Of a stretch of DNA of 49,906 nt, positions 26,938 to 38,248 are shown one piece after another. Position 1 is the first letter of the stretch, and each line of letters opens with the position of its first letter. The translations under genes and the position numbers were made by a program. Source of the stretch: a virus; the IMG/VR virus record IMGVR_UViG_3300035698_011250, positions 1 through 49,906 of that record, one strand, 5' to 3'. Below the pieces are notes generated by a model. That model ran no database searches, was not told the origin of the DNA, and saw nothing but the letters and a program-made list of their open reading frames with translations.

Positions 26938-28269
26938 ATGGCAAAGTTTAGAAAACAAAATTTACTAATAGATAATGACCAATTTATATACTTCGGAAAT
27001 GAAGATAGTGCAAGTATGCATGGTGCAACTAATATTACAGAAAATTTAGTAATATTAAAAGGGGTGTTAAACATTACAAACGCTGTTGACGAAAATCCAA
27101 TAGTTATGCAACCAATAGATTCATCTTCGGGAGATGGTGAATTTAGTATGGGGGATAATAGAAGTTATGGGTTTAGTGTAATTGCAAAAAACCATGTAAT
27201 GGAATTAGCATTAAACAATACGACTAGTGGAAGTTTTTCAATAGGCGAACAAGGTGTGGTCGTTACTAGTCAAAATATAATAATTAATGATAACAAAAGA
27301 TTACTAGGAACATCATCTTGAGCAGAATCTTCTTCATATGCAACCAATGCTGGGGGTTCAGATTATCAAGATATATTTAATGGCATTCTGAATAGCCCGT
27401 CATTTGGGTTTTACCCAATGGTAGCCGTTAATGGTAATGTTGGTTCTCAAGAATTAATAGAAGCTCCTATTTCTTTTATATCTGAATCTAGTGCCGGAGT
27501 ACGAGTAGTTCGTATTGAGGCTGACGGACTGTATATTTCTGCACGAACTGGCGGTGATGGGACAATGTTATTTATACCGCCAAGTGGTTCAAATAATGAA
27601 GGAACATTTGCAATTCAAAATAGTAACCTTGCTGGGGATGGATATATACTTCGTGCTGGGCTTACCGAAGGCGAAGAATATTTTAGTTTCAATGGTGGCG
27701 GAGATATAAATAATCAATTTTTAATAGATGCAAATGGTGATGTAGGCGTTAGTGGTTCATTATCAGTTAGTTCTTCGGCAGTTTCAACTTCATTCTTTAT
27801 GGGTGGAAATGTTGGCATAAATGATAATAACCCGTTAGGAAGATTTTCCGTTAATTATGGGTCTGGACCAAGTTTAACTGGGTTAATAGATGCGGTTGGA
27901 GAAGGATATGGCGATATATTAGAGGTTGATGAGTGGACTGGAACAATAGTATCTGGTTCATTAGTATTTTTATTATCAGACGGTACTTGAAAAAATACTG
28001 ATACTTCACATGAAGATTCTGGCTCAGATAGTTTGATGGGTGTTGCAGTAATAGACAATAAAGTTTTATTAAAAGGATTTATATATACAACAGCAATAGG
28101 TGGAACGGCAAATATTGGTGATAAAATATTTGCATCTGGTTCTGGAGCTTATAGTGCTTCAGCAGATGAGGTTTCTGCTCATTGAAATAGAGTACTAGGT
28201 TATAGAGTTGGTGGAACTGAAAATCAAATATATTTTAATCCTTCAAATGATTGAAGTGTTAATAGTTAA
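26938..28269 (+). CDS. Tail-fibre/structural protein
   Basis: 443 residues, with UGA read as Trp at four sites (GTSSWAESS, GTWKNTD, SAHWNRV, NDWSVNS). It is rich in Gly/Ser/Asn with short beta repeats (MGDNRSYGFSVIAKNH, FSIGEQGVVVTSQNIIINDN, FAIQNSNLAGDGYILRAG), as expected for a beta-helical or beta-prism fibre. The later part (GDILEVDEWTGTIVSGSLVF ... VLLKGFIYTTA) resembles small beta domains of phage fibres. Specific family not recognised. Confidence 0.75.
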
Positions 28270-28286
28270 TAAGGATATATAGAATT

Positions 28287-29309
28287 ATGTCTATAGATAA
28301 AATAAATGGATTAACAATAAGTAGTTTAAGTAAATTTAATGGATTGTTATTGAGCAATTTGGCGAAAATTAATGGATTAGACATAGTAACTACTGTTTTT
28401 GAATTAATAGCTGTTGGTAGTGAAGTTGGACATGGTGGAACTGGTATAAATGAACAATTTTGGGGTTGGGGATATAATGAAGTCGGCGATATTGGAGATA
28501 ATACAAGTGTTAGTAAACGAACTCCAGTTGCAGTTTGCGGTGGACATACATTTTGTACAATTGGTGCGATAAAAGATGCGGCATTTGGAATAGATATAAA
28601 TGGGCAAACTTGAAGTTGAGGTTCGAATTCATATTCAAAACTAGGACAGGGTGCAGTAACTCCCACAAGCACTCCAAAAACGATATATGGTACTCACACT
28701 GCAATTGGTTTGGGAAGCTATCGTTTTGGTTTTGGACTTGTAGATAATAGTGGACAAGCCTGATATTGGGGTGATAACCCGGCCGGTCAAATAGGTGATA
28801 ATACAACAACGGCCAGAAACACTCCAGTTGCCGTCTGTGGAGGTCATACTTTTTGTAAAATAGGTATAGGAAGATGGGTTGCATCATTTGGAATAGATAT
28901 AAATGGCCAAGGGTGAGGTTGAGGTCAAGGTGTTATTGGTCAATTAGGAGATAATACAACTATAGACAGATGTACACCGGTTGCAATTTGTGGGGGGCAT
29001 ACTTTTTGTGATATTGCGGGTGGACTTTTTGGTTGTCATGCTATAGATATACATGGACAGCTTTGGGGTTGGGGTTATAATAATTGTGGAACAATAGGGA
29101 ACAATACAATTATTAGTAAACGAACCCCAGTTGCAACTTGTGGAGGACATAGTTTTAAGCGGGTTGCAACTGATGAAAATTGAATTTTAGCAATAAAAGA
29201 AAATGGCGAAATGTGAGCATGAGGTCGCAATAATAATGGTCAACTGGGAGATAATACGACAACAAGCAGACTAACTCCAGTATTAGTATGCCAAACATAT
29301 ATACCATAA
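28287..29309 (+). CDS. RCC1-repeat beta-propeller protein, single propeller
   Basis: 340 residues. The N-terminus carries a repeated DKINGLTISSLSKFNG, NLAKINGLDI motif common in phage virion proteins. Then six visible RCC1 blades follow, each with WxWGxNxxGQLGDN, a spacer, TPVAVCGGHTFC and (A/G)IDI.G. RCC1 propellers have seven blades; the N-terminal strand region may complete the ring. About nine UGA codons fall on the RCC1 Trp positions, making this strong proof of the code. Likely a virion-surface adhesin, by position and lack of other domains. Confidence 0.85.
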
Positions 29310-29323
29310 AATAGGAGACCAAA

Positions 29324-29989
29324 ATGTCAGAAATATACTCATTAACGGGTTCGTTATTAGATGCAAGTTTAGCTAGGGGTGATGCAAATTGAGGAAATAC
29401 ATGAAGCGGCTCGGACGCCGAAAAATCTTCCTCAGGGGCTTCAGAATTTCGAGTTAGTGCTGTTTCGGGATATGTAATTGATAGAGGTTATTTTTGTTTT
29501 GATTTATCACCATTAACTAGTAGTATTATTACAACAGTTACGGCATCTGTAGAACTATATTGAACTGAGGCCGGCTTTAGCGGTGATGATGGGTGAATAT
29601 ATTATTTATTCAATAATACTGATTTGATTGGAGATTTTGATTTAGAGTCATATTCGCAAAGGGGAGTTTATGGGTTTGGAGATTATAATATATTTAAGCA
29701 AGCCGCAGGCTATAAAACATTTGAAGCTTCTACGGCTGGTTCAAATGATAATATTAAAGATTATATAAATGCTAATAGTGGTTCTTACGCATTTATGTTA
29801 ATAAGTGACCCTGATAAAACGAATACGGCCCCCGCAGGTGAAAATGTCGCACGCTGGTATGCCACAGCTCATGCAACTTATAAGCCAAGACTTCAAATAG
29901 AGTATACAACTGGAAGTGCTTCAACAGCAAGTTATTTAAGTTTTCAGTTAGGTGGATATAGTCGGTTGGCAAATATAGAAATGAATTAA
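29324..29989 (+). CDS. Beta-sandwich fibre-associated protein
   Basis: 221 residues with five UGA codons read as Trp. The fold pattern (IDRGYFCFDLSPLTSSIITT, VTASVELYW, then YKPRLQIEYTTG near the end) resembles DNRLRE/carbohydrate-binding-like beta sandwiches found in surface proteins. The same pattern recurs at the C-terminus of the 30283 protein (YRGFLFFDTSGISGSVSSAK, EPYLEITEG). Probably an accessory tip or decoration protein; function inferred. Confidence 0.65.
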
Positions 29990-30009
29990 AAAATTAAAAA
30001 AATATATAT

Positions 30010-30023
30010 ATATTTATATGAAA
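30010..30023 (+). promoter_or_regulatory. Putative phage promoter motif ATATTTATATGAAA
   Basis: Copy of the recurrent motif, 24 bases before ATG 30047, with AGGAG between them. It follows a short AT-rich intergenic run. Confidence 0.5.
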
Positions 30024-30046
30024 TAAAATAAAAGGAGAAAGTAAAA

Positions 30047-30265
30047 ATGGGAAATGAACTTGAATTAGCAACACAAGTAAAATTAGAAGAACTAATTACA
30101 GCAGGAATAATCTTAAATGGTAATATTACAGGAATTGACGAGTTACACAAAACTGGTAAAGCAGTAGTGTACAAAGTTAATGGTGATATTGTAGAAGAAA
30201 AAATGTTTTATCTTTATGATGTAGCTGGTACTATTACATATAAAGAATTATCATTATTATCATAA
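30047..30265 (+). CDS. Small conserved protein (paralogue of 32490)
   Basis: 72 residues, no Trp. ELITAGIILNGNITGIDELH, KTGKAVVYKVNGDIVEEKMF and AGTITYKELS match, residue for residue in many places, the product at 32490 (NMITAGTLLDGNIIGISEER, KTGKAIVWMYNAIDDVVELR, DTLTYKEMS). The two genes flank the 30283 fibre gene, so a duplication is likely. Function unknown; perhaps a small assembly factor. Confidence 0.75.
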   Translation: MGNELELATQVKLEELITAGIILNGNITGIDELHKTGKAVVYKVNGDIVEEKMFYLYDVAGTITYKELSLLS

Positions 30266-30282
30266 AAATAAGGAAGTAAGTA

Positions 30283-32274
30283 ATGAATGAAATAGTTACA
30301 CCAAGAAGTAGATTTCAACAGACTGTAGTAAAACCTAATGGTGATAAAGTTATTAGGTGTTTTGGGTTATCAAATCCTCTATACTTTAGAGATAAAAATG
30401 ATAACGGAATACTAAAATCTGTTGATGTCGCCAACGAAAAAACACTTACCAAAAGTAATATAGGCAAATACAAACTTCGTGAAAATGGAATATGTTCTGT
30501 TGGTATTAGAGATTTTTCAAATATAGAAAATGCAACTGGGAAGTATGCAGACAAACAATATAAATTTCTTGGACTACGACCTGAAATGACTGATGGCGAA
30601 GAACAACTTGAATTTTCAATAGAAGATATTATTTTTGATGGTGTTTCTCAGGATATTGTTTTAGACAAGTATGGTTCAAAGAAAAGAGAAATAGATGTTG
30701 GGAATATAATCATTAAACCTCGTAATGGTGGGATTAGACAATTAGTTCGTGCTGATAATTGTTCTAAAGATTTTGCTATTAAATATAAATTACATCTTGA
30801 GGGGTTAAGGGTTCGCAATGCAAAGGTTAATCATGTTAAGAAAACTATCAGGGAATCTTATGATTTAGAATTTAATAATGTAGGTTCCGGCAATGGTATT
30901 GATATTGTTAATAAAATGATGCAAGACCATAATAAACCTATATTCTCTATAGGATTTGTTGAAGATGAATATTTAATCATGAGTGCAAACTATGATGTTG
31001 ATTTTGAGTTCAATCCAAAAGATATTGAGCATTATTCAAAGTCTAAAGAAACAACTCCCGGCTCTTCAATGTTTGTTAAAGATGGCATCTTAATAAGAAT
31101 CTCAGGAATGGAAGATAATAAAGAAGATACAGAATTATTGCTACATAAAATAGTTACAGACACTCTTGCTTTTTTTAATATTAATGTAACCTATAAGGAT
31201 AATTACTATTATGTTAATGAGAAAAAGATTGGTGGATTTGCAAGAACTCACAGCACAAGAGAAGATTTTTTTGCTTATATTAATACTTCTGATATTACTT
31301 ATATAGCCCCAATATTTAAGCGAAAAACATTTGAAGATGTTGGCTATATTAATGTTTCTTCTAATCTTTTAATTACTGAGATAGAATATAAGTTTCATAA
31401 TATAAATTATTTAACTGGTATGTCTATTACTGGCGAGTATTATGAACCAGACCGAGCAAAAAATTTTATAATTGAGGATTTAGATGGTAACTTCAAATTC
31501 AGAATAGCTTACCCAAAACTTATTGATAGTGTAGGAAACTTCCTACACTGTAGGAATATTCACACACTAAAAGATAATGAAGATGGCACGTTGGAATACG
31601 TCAAATATCCTTCAACTATGGGACAGCTTAATATTGATAAAACAAATTTCATTGATGCTGATACTTATTATGGTAGTGACTCGGATGGGCATATCTACCG
31701 GTTTGCCGATTGGCAAATTGCTCATGATTCAACAACCGGAGATAATGTTCAGGATACCAGTGGCCCAAGGTGTCAATCAACGACAAACAGCAAGAAAGGT
31801 GATGCTATATATAGGGGGTTTCTATTTTTTGATACAAGTGGAATATCTGGCTCTGTTTCTTCTGCCAAATTATATCTAAAAGAAATATCCCATGTAGACA
31901 CTCCAACTGTTATAGTCCCAAAGGGAACACAAGCAGACCCTCTTACTACTTCTGATTTTGGTTCATTTTCTGGAAGTAGCTATGGGAGCATAACACCATC
32001 AGCCGCAGATACGTGGTATAATACATTATTTAATGCTACTGGTATTGGAGATGTAAATACTTCTGGAACAACTAAATTGTGTTTAAGAGAAGAAGTAGAT
32101 TATGATGATGCGGCGCCTTCAGTCGATACATCCGTTCTTGTTACGTTTTACGGAAACGAATCAACAGGCAACGAACCTTACCTTGAAATTACTGAGGGTG
32201 GCGGGACAACTGTCGCAATAGTTTCAATAAAGGGAAACACAAAAATAAATGGAGTTTTTAATATAGGAAGTTAA
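30283..32274 (+). CDS. Large fibre/adhesin protein
   Basis: 663 residues, with Trp encoded only by TGG. Residues 1-400 form an unrecognised alpha/beta region (VVKPNGDKVIRCFGLSNPLY ... IIKPRNGGIRQLVRAD ... YLIMSANYDVDFEFNP). Residues ~460-640 are a beta-sandwich (DADTYYGSDSDGHIYRFADW, YRGFLFFDTSGI, AKLYLKEI, DTSVLVTFYGNES, EPYLEITEGG) of the same type as the 29324 protein. The protein ends in a short TKINGVFNIGS motif. Likely a tail-associated surface protein. Confidence 0.7.
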   Translation: MNEIVTPRSRFQQTVVKPNGDKVIRCFGLSNPLYFRDKNDNGILKSVDVANEKTLTKSNIGKYKLRENGICSVGIRDFSNIENATGKYADKQYKFLGLRPEMTDGEEQLEFSIEDIIFDGVSQDIVLDKYGSKKREIDVGNIIIKPRNGGIRQLVRADNCSKDFAIKYKLHLEGLRVRNAKVNHVKKTIRESYDLEFNNVGSGNGIDIVNKMMQDHNKPIFSIGFVEDEYLIMSANYDVDFEFNPKDIEHYSKSKETTPGSSMFVKDGILIRISGMEDNKEDTELLLHKIVTDTLAFFNINVTYKDNYYYVNEKKIGGFARTHSTREDFFAYINTSDITYIAPIFKRKTFEDVGYINVSSNLLITEIEYKFHNINYLTGMSITGEYYEPDRAKNFIIEDLDGNFKFRIAYPKLIDSVGNFLHCRNIHTLKDNEDGTLEYVKYPSTMGQLNIDKTNFIDADTYYGSDSDGHIYRFADWQIAHDSTTGDNVQDTSGPRCQSTTNSKKGDAIYRGFLFFDTSGISGSVSSAKLYLKEISHVDTPTVIVPKGTQADPLTTSDFGSFSGSSYGSITPSAADTWYNTLFNATGIGDVNTSGTTKLCLREEVDYDDAAPSVDTSVLVTFYGNESTGNEPYLEITEGGGTTVAIVSIKGNTKINGVFNIGS

Positions 32275-32306
32275 AAATAATAAATTAAAACAAAGGAGAA
32301 AAAATT

Positions 32307-32465
32307 ATGTGAAAGAAAAATTTAGAGATTATTTATGTAAGTGCAGTTAGTTCAGAGAAATTACAAGAGTTAGTACAATTAAAATTAGATGAAGATTATA
32401 AACCCTATAGTGGTTTATATATAAAAGGTGATACATTTGTAAAAGAAATGTGAAAATACAAATAA
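32307..32465 (+). CDS. 52-residue protein (DUF1737-like pattern)
   Basis: MWKKNLEIIYVSAVSSEKLQ ... LKLDEDYKPYSGLYIKGDTF, ending KEMWKYK. Both Trp codons are UGA, one of them the second codon, so under the standard code there is no gene here at all. AGGAG is well placed upstream. The pattern of Val-Ser, then eLv...L.e.y.PysGl resembles the DUF1737 small-protein family. Role unknown. Confidence 0.6.
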
Positions 32466-32489
32466 AAAGAAAAATAGGAGAAATAAAAA

Positions 32490-32738
32490 ATGGGAATTTT
32501 TGAAGAAAGATGTAATACACTGTTAGATAATATGATAACAGCAGGAACATTATTAGATGGAAATATTATAGGTATTTCTGAAGAACGTAAAACAGGAAAA
32601 GCAATAGTTTGAATGTATAATGCAATAGATGATGTAGTAGAATTAAGAGATTTTTTCTTATATGTAGTTGCGCCAGATACATTAACATACAAAGAAATGT
32701 CAGACCAAAGAACTATTACTAATGGACAACCTGCTTAA
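32490..32738 (+). CDS. Small conserved protein (paralogue of 30047)
   Basis: 82 residues; UGA 32610 is read as Trp in AIVWMYNA, where the paralogue has Tyr (AVVYKVN). AGGAG precedes the ATG. It lies between the 30283 fibre gene and the second RCC1 gene. Function unknown. Confidence 0.72.
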
Positions 32739-32744
32739 TAAATT

Positions 32745-34934
32745 ATGGGGCTATTACACGCTAAAATTTATAAAGGTCGGCTAAGATGTTTTCATATATT
32801 AGATGCACCACTACCACCTCAGATATTGTTTGTATCTTCTGGAGCGGAGAGTGGGGCGTTATTATATGAAGATGATGCTTGAACTTGGGGGAGAAATTCT
32901 GCTGGTTGTTTAGGTGATAATTCAACAACTAGTAGATTAGCTCCAGTTGCAGTTTGTGGTGGACATAATTTTGTAAAAGTACAATTTGGGCATACAATAT
33001 GTATAGCACTCGATACGGCGGGAAATGCTTGAACTTGAGGTAGCAATCAATATGGTAAATTAGGAATTAATTCAACAACAAGCAGACGAACCCCCGTTGC
33101 AGTTTGTGGTGGGCATACATTTTGTGAAATTTCCACACATAGATATAATTCGGCGGGGATAGACATACATGGTCAAGCTTGAGCATGAGGCTATAATAGT
33201 ACTGGTCAATTAGGAATTAATTCAACAACAAGCAAAAACACCCCGGTGGCAGTTTGTGGTGGGCATACATTTTGTGATATTAATTGTGGCCAAAATTTTA
33301 TTGGAGCTGTAGATATTAATGGTGTTGCTTGAATGTGAGGTAGAAATGATAATGGCCAATTAGGAGATAATACAACAATAGACCAATGTACTCCAGTTGC
33401 AGTTTGTGGTGGGCATACATTTGCCATAATATGAACTGGATGAATACACACTATTGCTTTAGATTCTAATGGTAAATTATGAGCCTGAGGAGCTGGTGGG
33501 GAGGGCAGATTGGGAGATAATACAACAGCGGGCCAATGTACTCCAATTGCAGTTTGTGGTGGGCATGTATTTTGTCAAGTTGGAATTTCATATTATTCTA
33601 CATATGGAGTTTGTACAGACGGTACTGGTTGGGCGTGAGGATATAATGTTAGTGGTGAATTGGGCGACAATACAACTGGAACAAAGAGTACTCCAATTGC
33701 AGTTTGTGGTGGACATTACTTTAGACAATTGGATGGCGGCTCAACTCACGTATCTGGAGTTGATAGCGATAATATAGCGTGAGGTTGGGGGGCCAATACT
33801 TATGGACGGTTAGGCGATAATTCGTTGGACGCAAAATGTACACCAGTTTTAATTTGCCAAACATATGTGCCGCCACCCCCTGTAATTGCAAGTATATTAA
33901 TATCTAGGTGGAATTTATTGTATAATAATGTAGCTTGGGGATGAGGTACCAATACTTATGGTCAAATAGGCGATAATACAACTACAAGCAAATTAACTCC
34001 AGTTTCAATTTGTGGCAATCATACTTTCTGCAAAATAAAGGGGGGTGGAGGTAATTCTATAGCTATTGACACAAATGATGTTATTTGAACATGGGGTGAC
34101 AATACTTATGGTCAAATCGGTAATAATACTATTGGAGGAAATCAGTTAACCCCCACAACCATATGTGGTAGTCATACATTCTGTCATATTGGTGTGGCGA
34201 ATGGCTTATACATTGGGATTGATAATCGTGATATAAGTTGAGCATGAGGTAAAGCTGATTATAATGGAACTGGACTTGGAGTTGATGTTTGCACTCCAAC
34301 TTTGATACATGGTACGCATACATTCTGTAAAATTGGTGATAATATGGGTGATGCATGTATAGCATTGGACAATTATAACTTTGCTTGGGCTTGAGGGAAG
34401 AATTTTGCTGGTGGATTGGGTACTGGCGGTATAACTGATAAATGAACACCAACTAAAGTTTGTGGTGGACATACATTTTGCGAAGTTGATTCTGCTACTA
34501 TACATTCGGCAGCAATTGATATACATGGAAAAGCCTGAGCTTGAGGCGGTAGTAGTTTAAATGGTGATAATAATTCATTACTGGATAGATATACTCCAGT
34601 TGAAGTATGTGGCGGTCATTCATTTATAAAACTTTCAATAGGTATCTCTTTTACTGCGGCATTAAAAGATAATGGAGAAGTTTGGTGTTGGGGATTTTCT
34701 AATCGTGGAGAATTAGGCAATAACTCTATAACTAGTGAAATTGGATTAACGCCAGTTCAAGTATGTGGCGGGCATACTTTTTGCAAAATAGCAGCTGGTT
34801 CAGAAAATTGTATCGCCGCAGACGTTAATGGTACTGTATGGGCATGGGGTAGAAATATAGAAGCACAACTTGGAGATGGAACACTAGTAGATAAAATAAC
34901 TCCAGTATTAGTATGTCAAACATATATACCATAA
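32745..34934 (+). CDS. RCC1-repeat protein, two seven-bladed propellers
   Basis: 729 residues. Fourteen RCC1 blades are visible by their WxWG motifs: seven from about residue 41 to 368, a proline linker (YVPPPPVIAS), and seven more to the end. Most first Trp residues of each WxWG are UGA and many second ones TGG. Blades share the CGGHTFC motif, so a conserved Cys pair per blade may form disulfides or bind metal. The ending VCQTYIP equals that of the 28287 protein. A cell-surface-binding virion protein is the likeliest role; chromatin regulation as in eukaryotic RCC1 is not implied. Confidence 0.85.
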
Positions 34935-34950
34935 ATAGGATTAATATAAA

Positions 34951-37900
34951 ATGAGAATGAAATTAGCCGCAAATAAAGCACATGTTAAATATTTAAAATG
35001 AATAACAATAATAAATTATAATCAAATGGTTATAGGTGGCGATTATTCTTCTTATATGTTGACTAAGCGGGCTATGCCTTGAGCTTGAGGGTCAGCATTG
35101 AATGGGGCTTTAGGCAATAATTTAAATACCGGAAATGAATATTCGCCAGTTGCTATTTGTGGCAATCATAGTTTTTGCGATATAGTCGGAGAAAATGAAG
35201 CAGTATTAGCAATTGATATAAATGACAATTTATGAGCATGGGGAGATAATGATTGGGGTGCAATAGGTGACAATACAATAATAAGTAGGTTAACCCCAAT
35301 TTTAGTTTGTGGTAATCATAAAGCTTCTAAAATAGGAATGGGGCTTAATTTTAGTTTAGCAATAGATACAAATGGACAGGCTTGAGCTTGAGGCAGTAAT
35401 GGTTCTGGTCAATTAGGAGTTCCTACATTTGAGTCAGCATTAACCCCCATTGTAGTTCAAGGTGGACATACATTTTGTGAGATTTCAGCACAACATTATG
35501 GAACAATTGCAATAGATATACATGGACAGGCTTGAGCTTGGGGTAGTAATGATTATGGTGAATTGGGTATAGGAAATGAAGATTGAACGTATAATCTAAC
35601 TGCGGTTTGTGGAAATCATAGTTTTTGCAAAGTTGCTGGAAATTATTATCACAAACTAGCGTTAGATACGGATAAAAAGACTTGAGCTTGGGGTTATGGT
35701 ACTTATGGTCAATTGGGGAACAATTCTGACGCAGGTAACCTAAATACTCCAATTGAAGTATGTTGTAACCACACATTTTGTGAACTTGCTGGAGGGGCCA
35801 AACATTCGTTGGCAATAGATATTAGTGGCCTTGCTTGAGGATGAGGGTATGGTTATTATGGTCAATTAGGGAACAATTCTGATGGAGATAACTGAATTCC
35901 AGTTACTGTATGTGGTGGACATTCATTTTGTAAAGTAGCGGCGGGTTATGGTTTTTCTGTTGGCATAGACACAGCTGGAATTGCCTGAGCTTGGGGGTAT
36001 GGTGGATGGGGCCAATTAGGTAATAACAATTCTGATAATGAATGAACCCCTGTTAAAGTTAATGGTAGTCATAGTTTTTGTGAAATAGCGGTGGGCAATA
36101 ATCATGTCATAGCAATAGATAAAACTGGTTTAGGATGGGCTTGGGGCGATAATACTTATGGTACGTTGGGTGATGGCACAAATACAAACCAATGTACCCC
36201 GGTATCTATGTGTGGAAATCATAGTTTTTGTGAAATAGCGGCGAATGAAATTAACTCAAATGCAATAGATATAACTGGTTCTGGTTGAGCTTGGGGGGAA
36301 AATTATCAAGGTTCATTGGGTATAGGAAATGAAGATGATGTATGTGTACCAACAGCAGTTTGTGGAAATCATAGTTTTTGTAAAATTACGTTTGGACAGG
36401 ACCATGCTGTAGCAATAGATATAGCTGATTCAAGTTGAGTTTGGGGGACTAATTTTGAAGGACAATTGGGAGTTAGTACAAATGATAGTGCTTTGACCCC
36501 AATTATGGTTTGTGGTGGACATACATTTTGCGAAATAGCTGGAGGTGCATATACTGCATTAGCAATAGATAAAGATAGCATAGGTTGAGCTTGGGGCGAT
36601 AATCAGCATGGGCAATTAGGAGATAACACAGAAACTAATACATTTTTACCAGTAGCCATATGTGGAAATCATAGTTTTTGTGAAATTGAAGGTTCACGTT
36701 ATGCATCATATGGGGTAGATATAACTGGTTTGGGTTGAGCTTGAGGCGCTAATTCTTATGGAGAATTGGGTATCAATTCAACTACTTGTATAAGTACGCC
36801 AATATTGATACATGGCGGCCATACATTTAAAGAAATAAAGGCTAGATATTATCATGTATTGGGTTTAGATATAAATGGTTCTGCTTGAGCTTGGGGGAGA
36901 AATGATTATGGACAATTGGGTGATAATTCAACGATTTCTATAAGTACACCCGTTCCAGTTTATGGTGGACATACTTTTTGCACAATTGGAGTAGGCCAAT
37001 ATCATTCGTTAGCAATTGATATTAATGACCAAGCTTGAGCTTGGGGAAATAATGACGAAAACCAATTGGGGATTTATACAAATTTTGTTGGTGAGCCAAT
37101 ATATAGTTTGAGTGTTGGGGTTGACAATAGTAATATGTTATATAATGGAGTATATTGAAATTGAGGGTCTAATGTTTATGGTCAATTAGGAACTGGAGAT
37201 ACGGAGTCAATTAATTCTCCAATTACTGGGTTAGACAGGTACAATGATACAAAAACACCAATAGAAGTTGGGGCAAAGTCAATGAAAAAAACATTTTGTC
37301 AAGTAAAAGCCGGAATGTACCATATAGTGGCATTAGATATACATGGACAAGCATGAGCATGGGGGTATAACAATAGCGGTAGGCTGGGAAATGATTCTAC
37401 AACTGACGTATGTACGCCAGTTGCAGTTTGTGGTAATCATACATTTTGTTCCATTTGAGTAGGTGCGGCTAGTAGCTTTGGCATTGATAAAGATAATAAG
37501 ACATGAGCTTGAGGCGCTAATGTCGATGGTTATTTGGGGATAGGCTCCGTAACCAATGAATATACACCAACAGAAGTTTGTGGTGGCCATACATTTTGTC
37601 AAATAGCGGGTGGCGGGAATGCCACCCGCTGAACATTAGCAATAGATAATCACGGTATATGTTGGGCTTGAGGAAATAATGAAATTGCTACATTGGGGAA
37701 TAATGAATCAGGGATAAATTGTTCTGAAACCGTTCCTGTTGCAGTATGTGGCGGGCATAATTTCTGTAAAATAGCCGCCGGACAGTCTGTATCTGTAGGA
37801 ATAGATACGGCTGGATTAGCCTGAACATGGGGCCAAAATTTTAATGGGAGTCTTGGAACTGGTGATGCTTGAGAACAAAGATGTCAATTAACTCCCGTTA

Positions 37901-38232
37901 CAGTTTACGGGGGACATAGTTTTTGCGAGGTATCAAAATTTGGAGATGGGGCGGTAATTGTAATTACCAAAAATGGAAGAGCTTGGGGTTGAGGGCCAAA
38001 TGACCATGGAAAAATAGGCAATAATAATATAAATTGAAGAAATACTCCGGTTGCAGTATGTGGAAATCATACTTTTTGCCAAATTGCGGCTGGCCCAAGT
38101 CATACTATAGCACTTGATAATAATGATATTATGTGAGCATGGGGATGAAATTATTCGGGCGGATTGGGGGCCGGCAATGCTTCGATATGCGAAATAACAC
38201 CCATATTAGTTTGTAAGACATATATACCATAA
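34951..38232 (+). CDS. RCC1-repeat protein, three seven-bladed propellers
   Basis: 1093 residues carrying 21 visible WxWG blades, exactly three times seven. Typical blades read AWAWGxNxYGQLG, TPVxVCGNHSFCEIA, AIDIxG. A break in the pattern (residues ~700-770, YSLSVGVDNSNMLYNGVYWN then KTPIEVGAKSMKKTF) separates the last propeller. Blades within this gene carry mainly the CGNHSFC form, whereas the 32745 gene carries mainly CGGHTFC, so blades have been homogenised within genes. Trp is encoded mostly by UGA. Ends VCKTYIP. Likely the largest adhesin. Confidence 0.85.
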
Positions 38233-38248
38233 AAAGGATTAATGAAAA

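Noticed and set aside
31529-31553. Perfect hairpin GTAGGAA-AC-TTCCTAC inside the 30283 gene
   Set aside because: It lies mid-gene in well-formed coding sequence with no T run or nearby start, so no role can be supported.
33469-33777. A 102-codon frame inside the second RCC1 gene, in another phase
   Set aside because: Shadow frame; it lacks the blade pattern and a ribosome site, while the main frame is continuous with UGA as Trp.
32745-38232. Regularly spaced near-identical segments, considered as a CRISPR array or mobile repeats
   Set aside because: Spacing (~150 bases) and content are those of RCC1 blades in frame; the repeats encode WxWG and CGGHTFC motifs.
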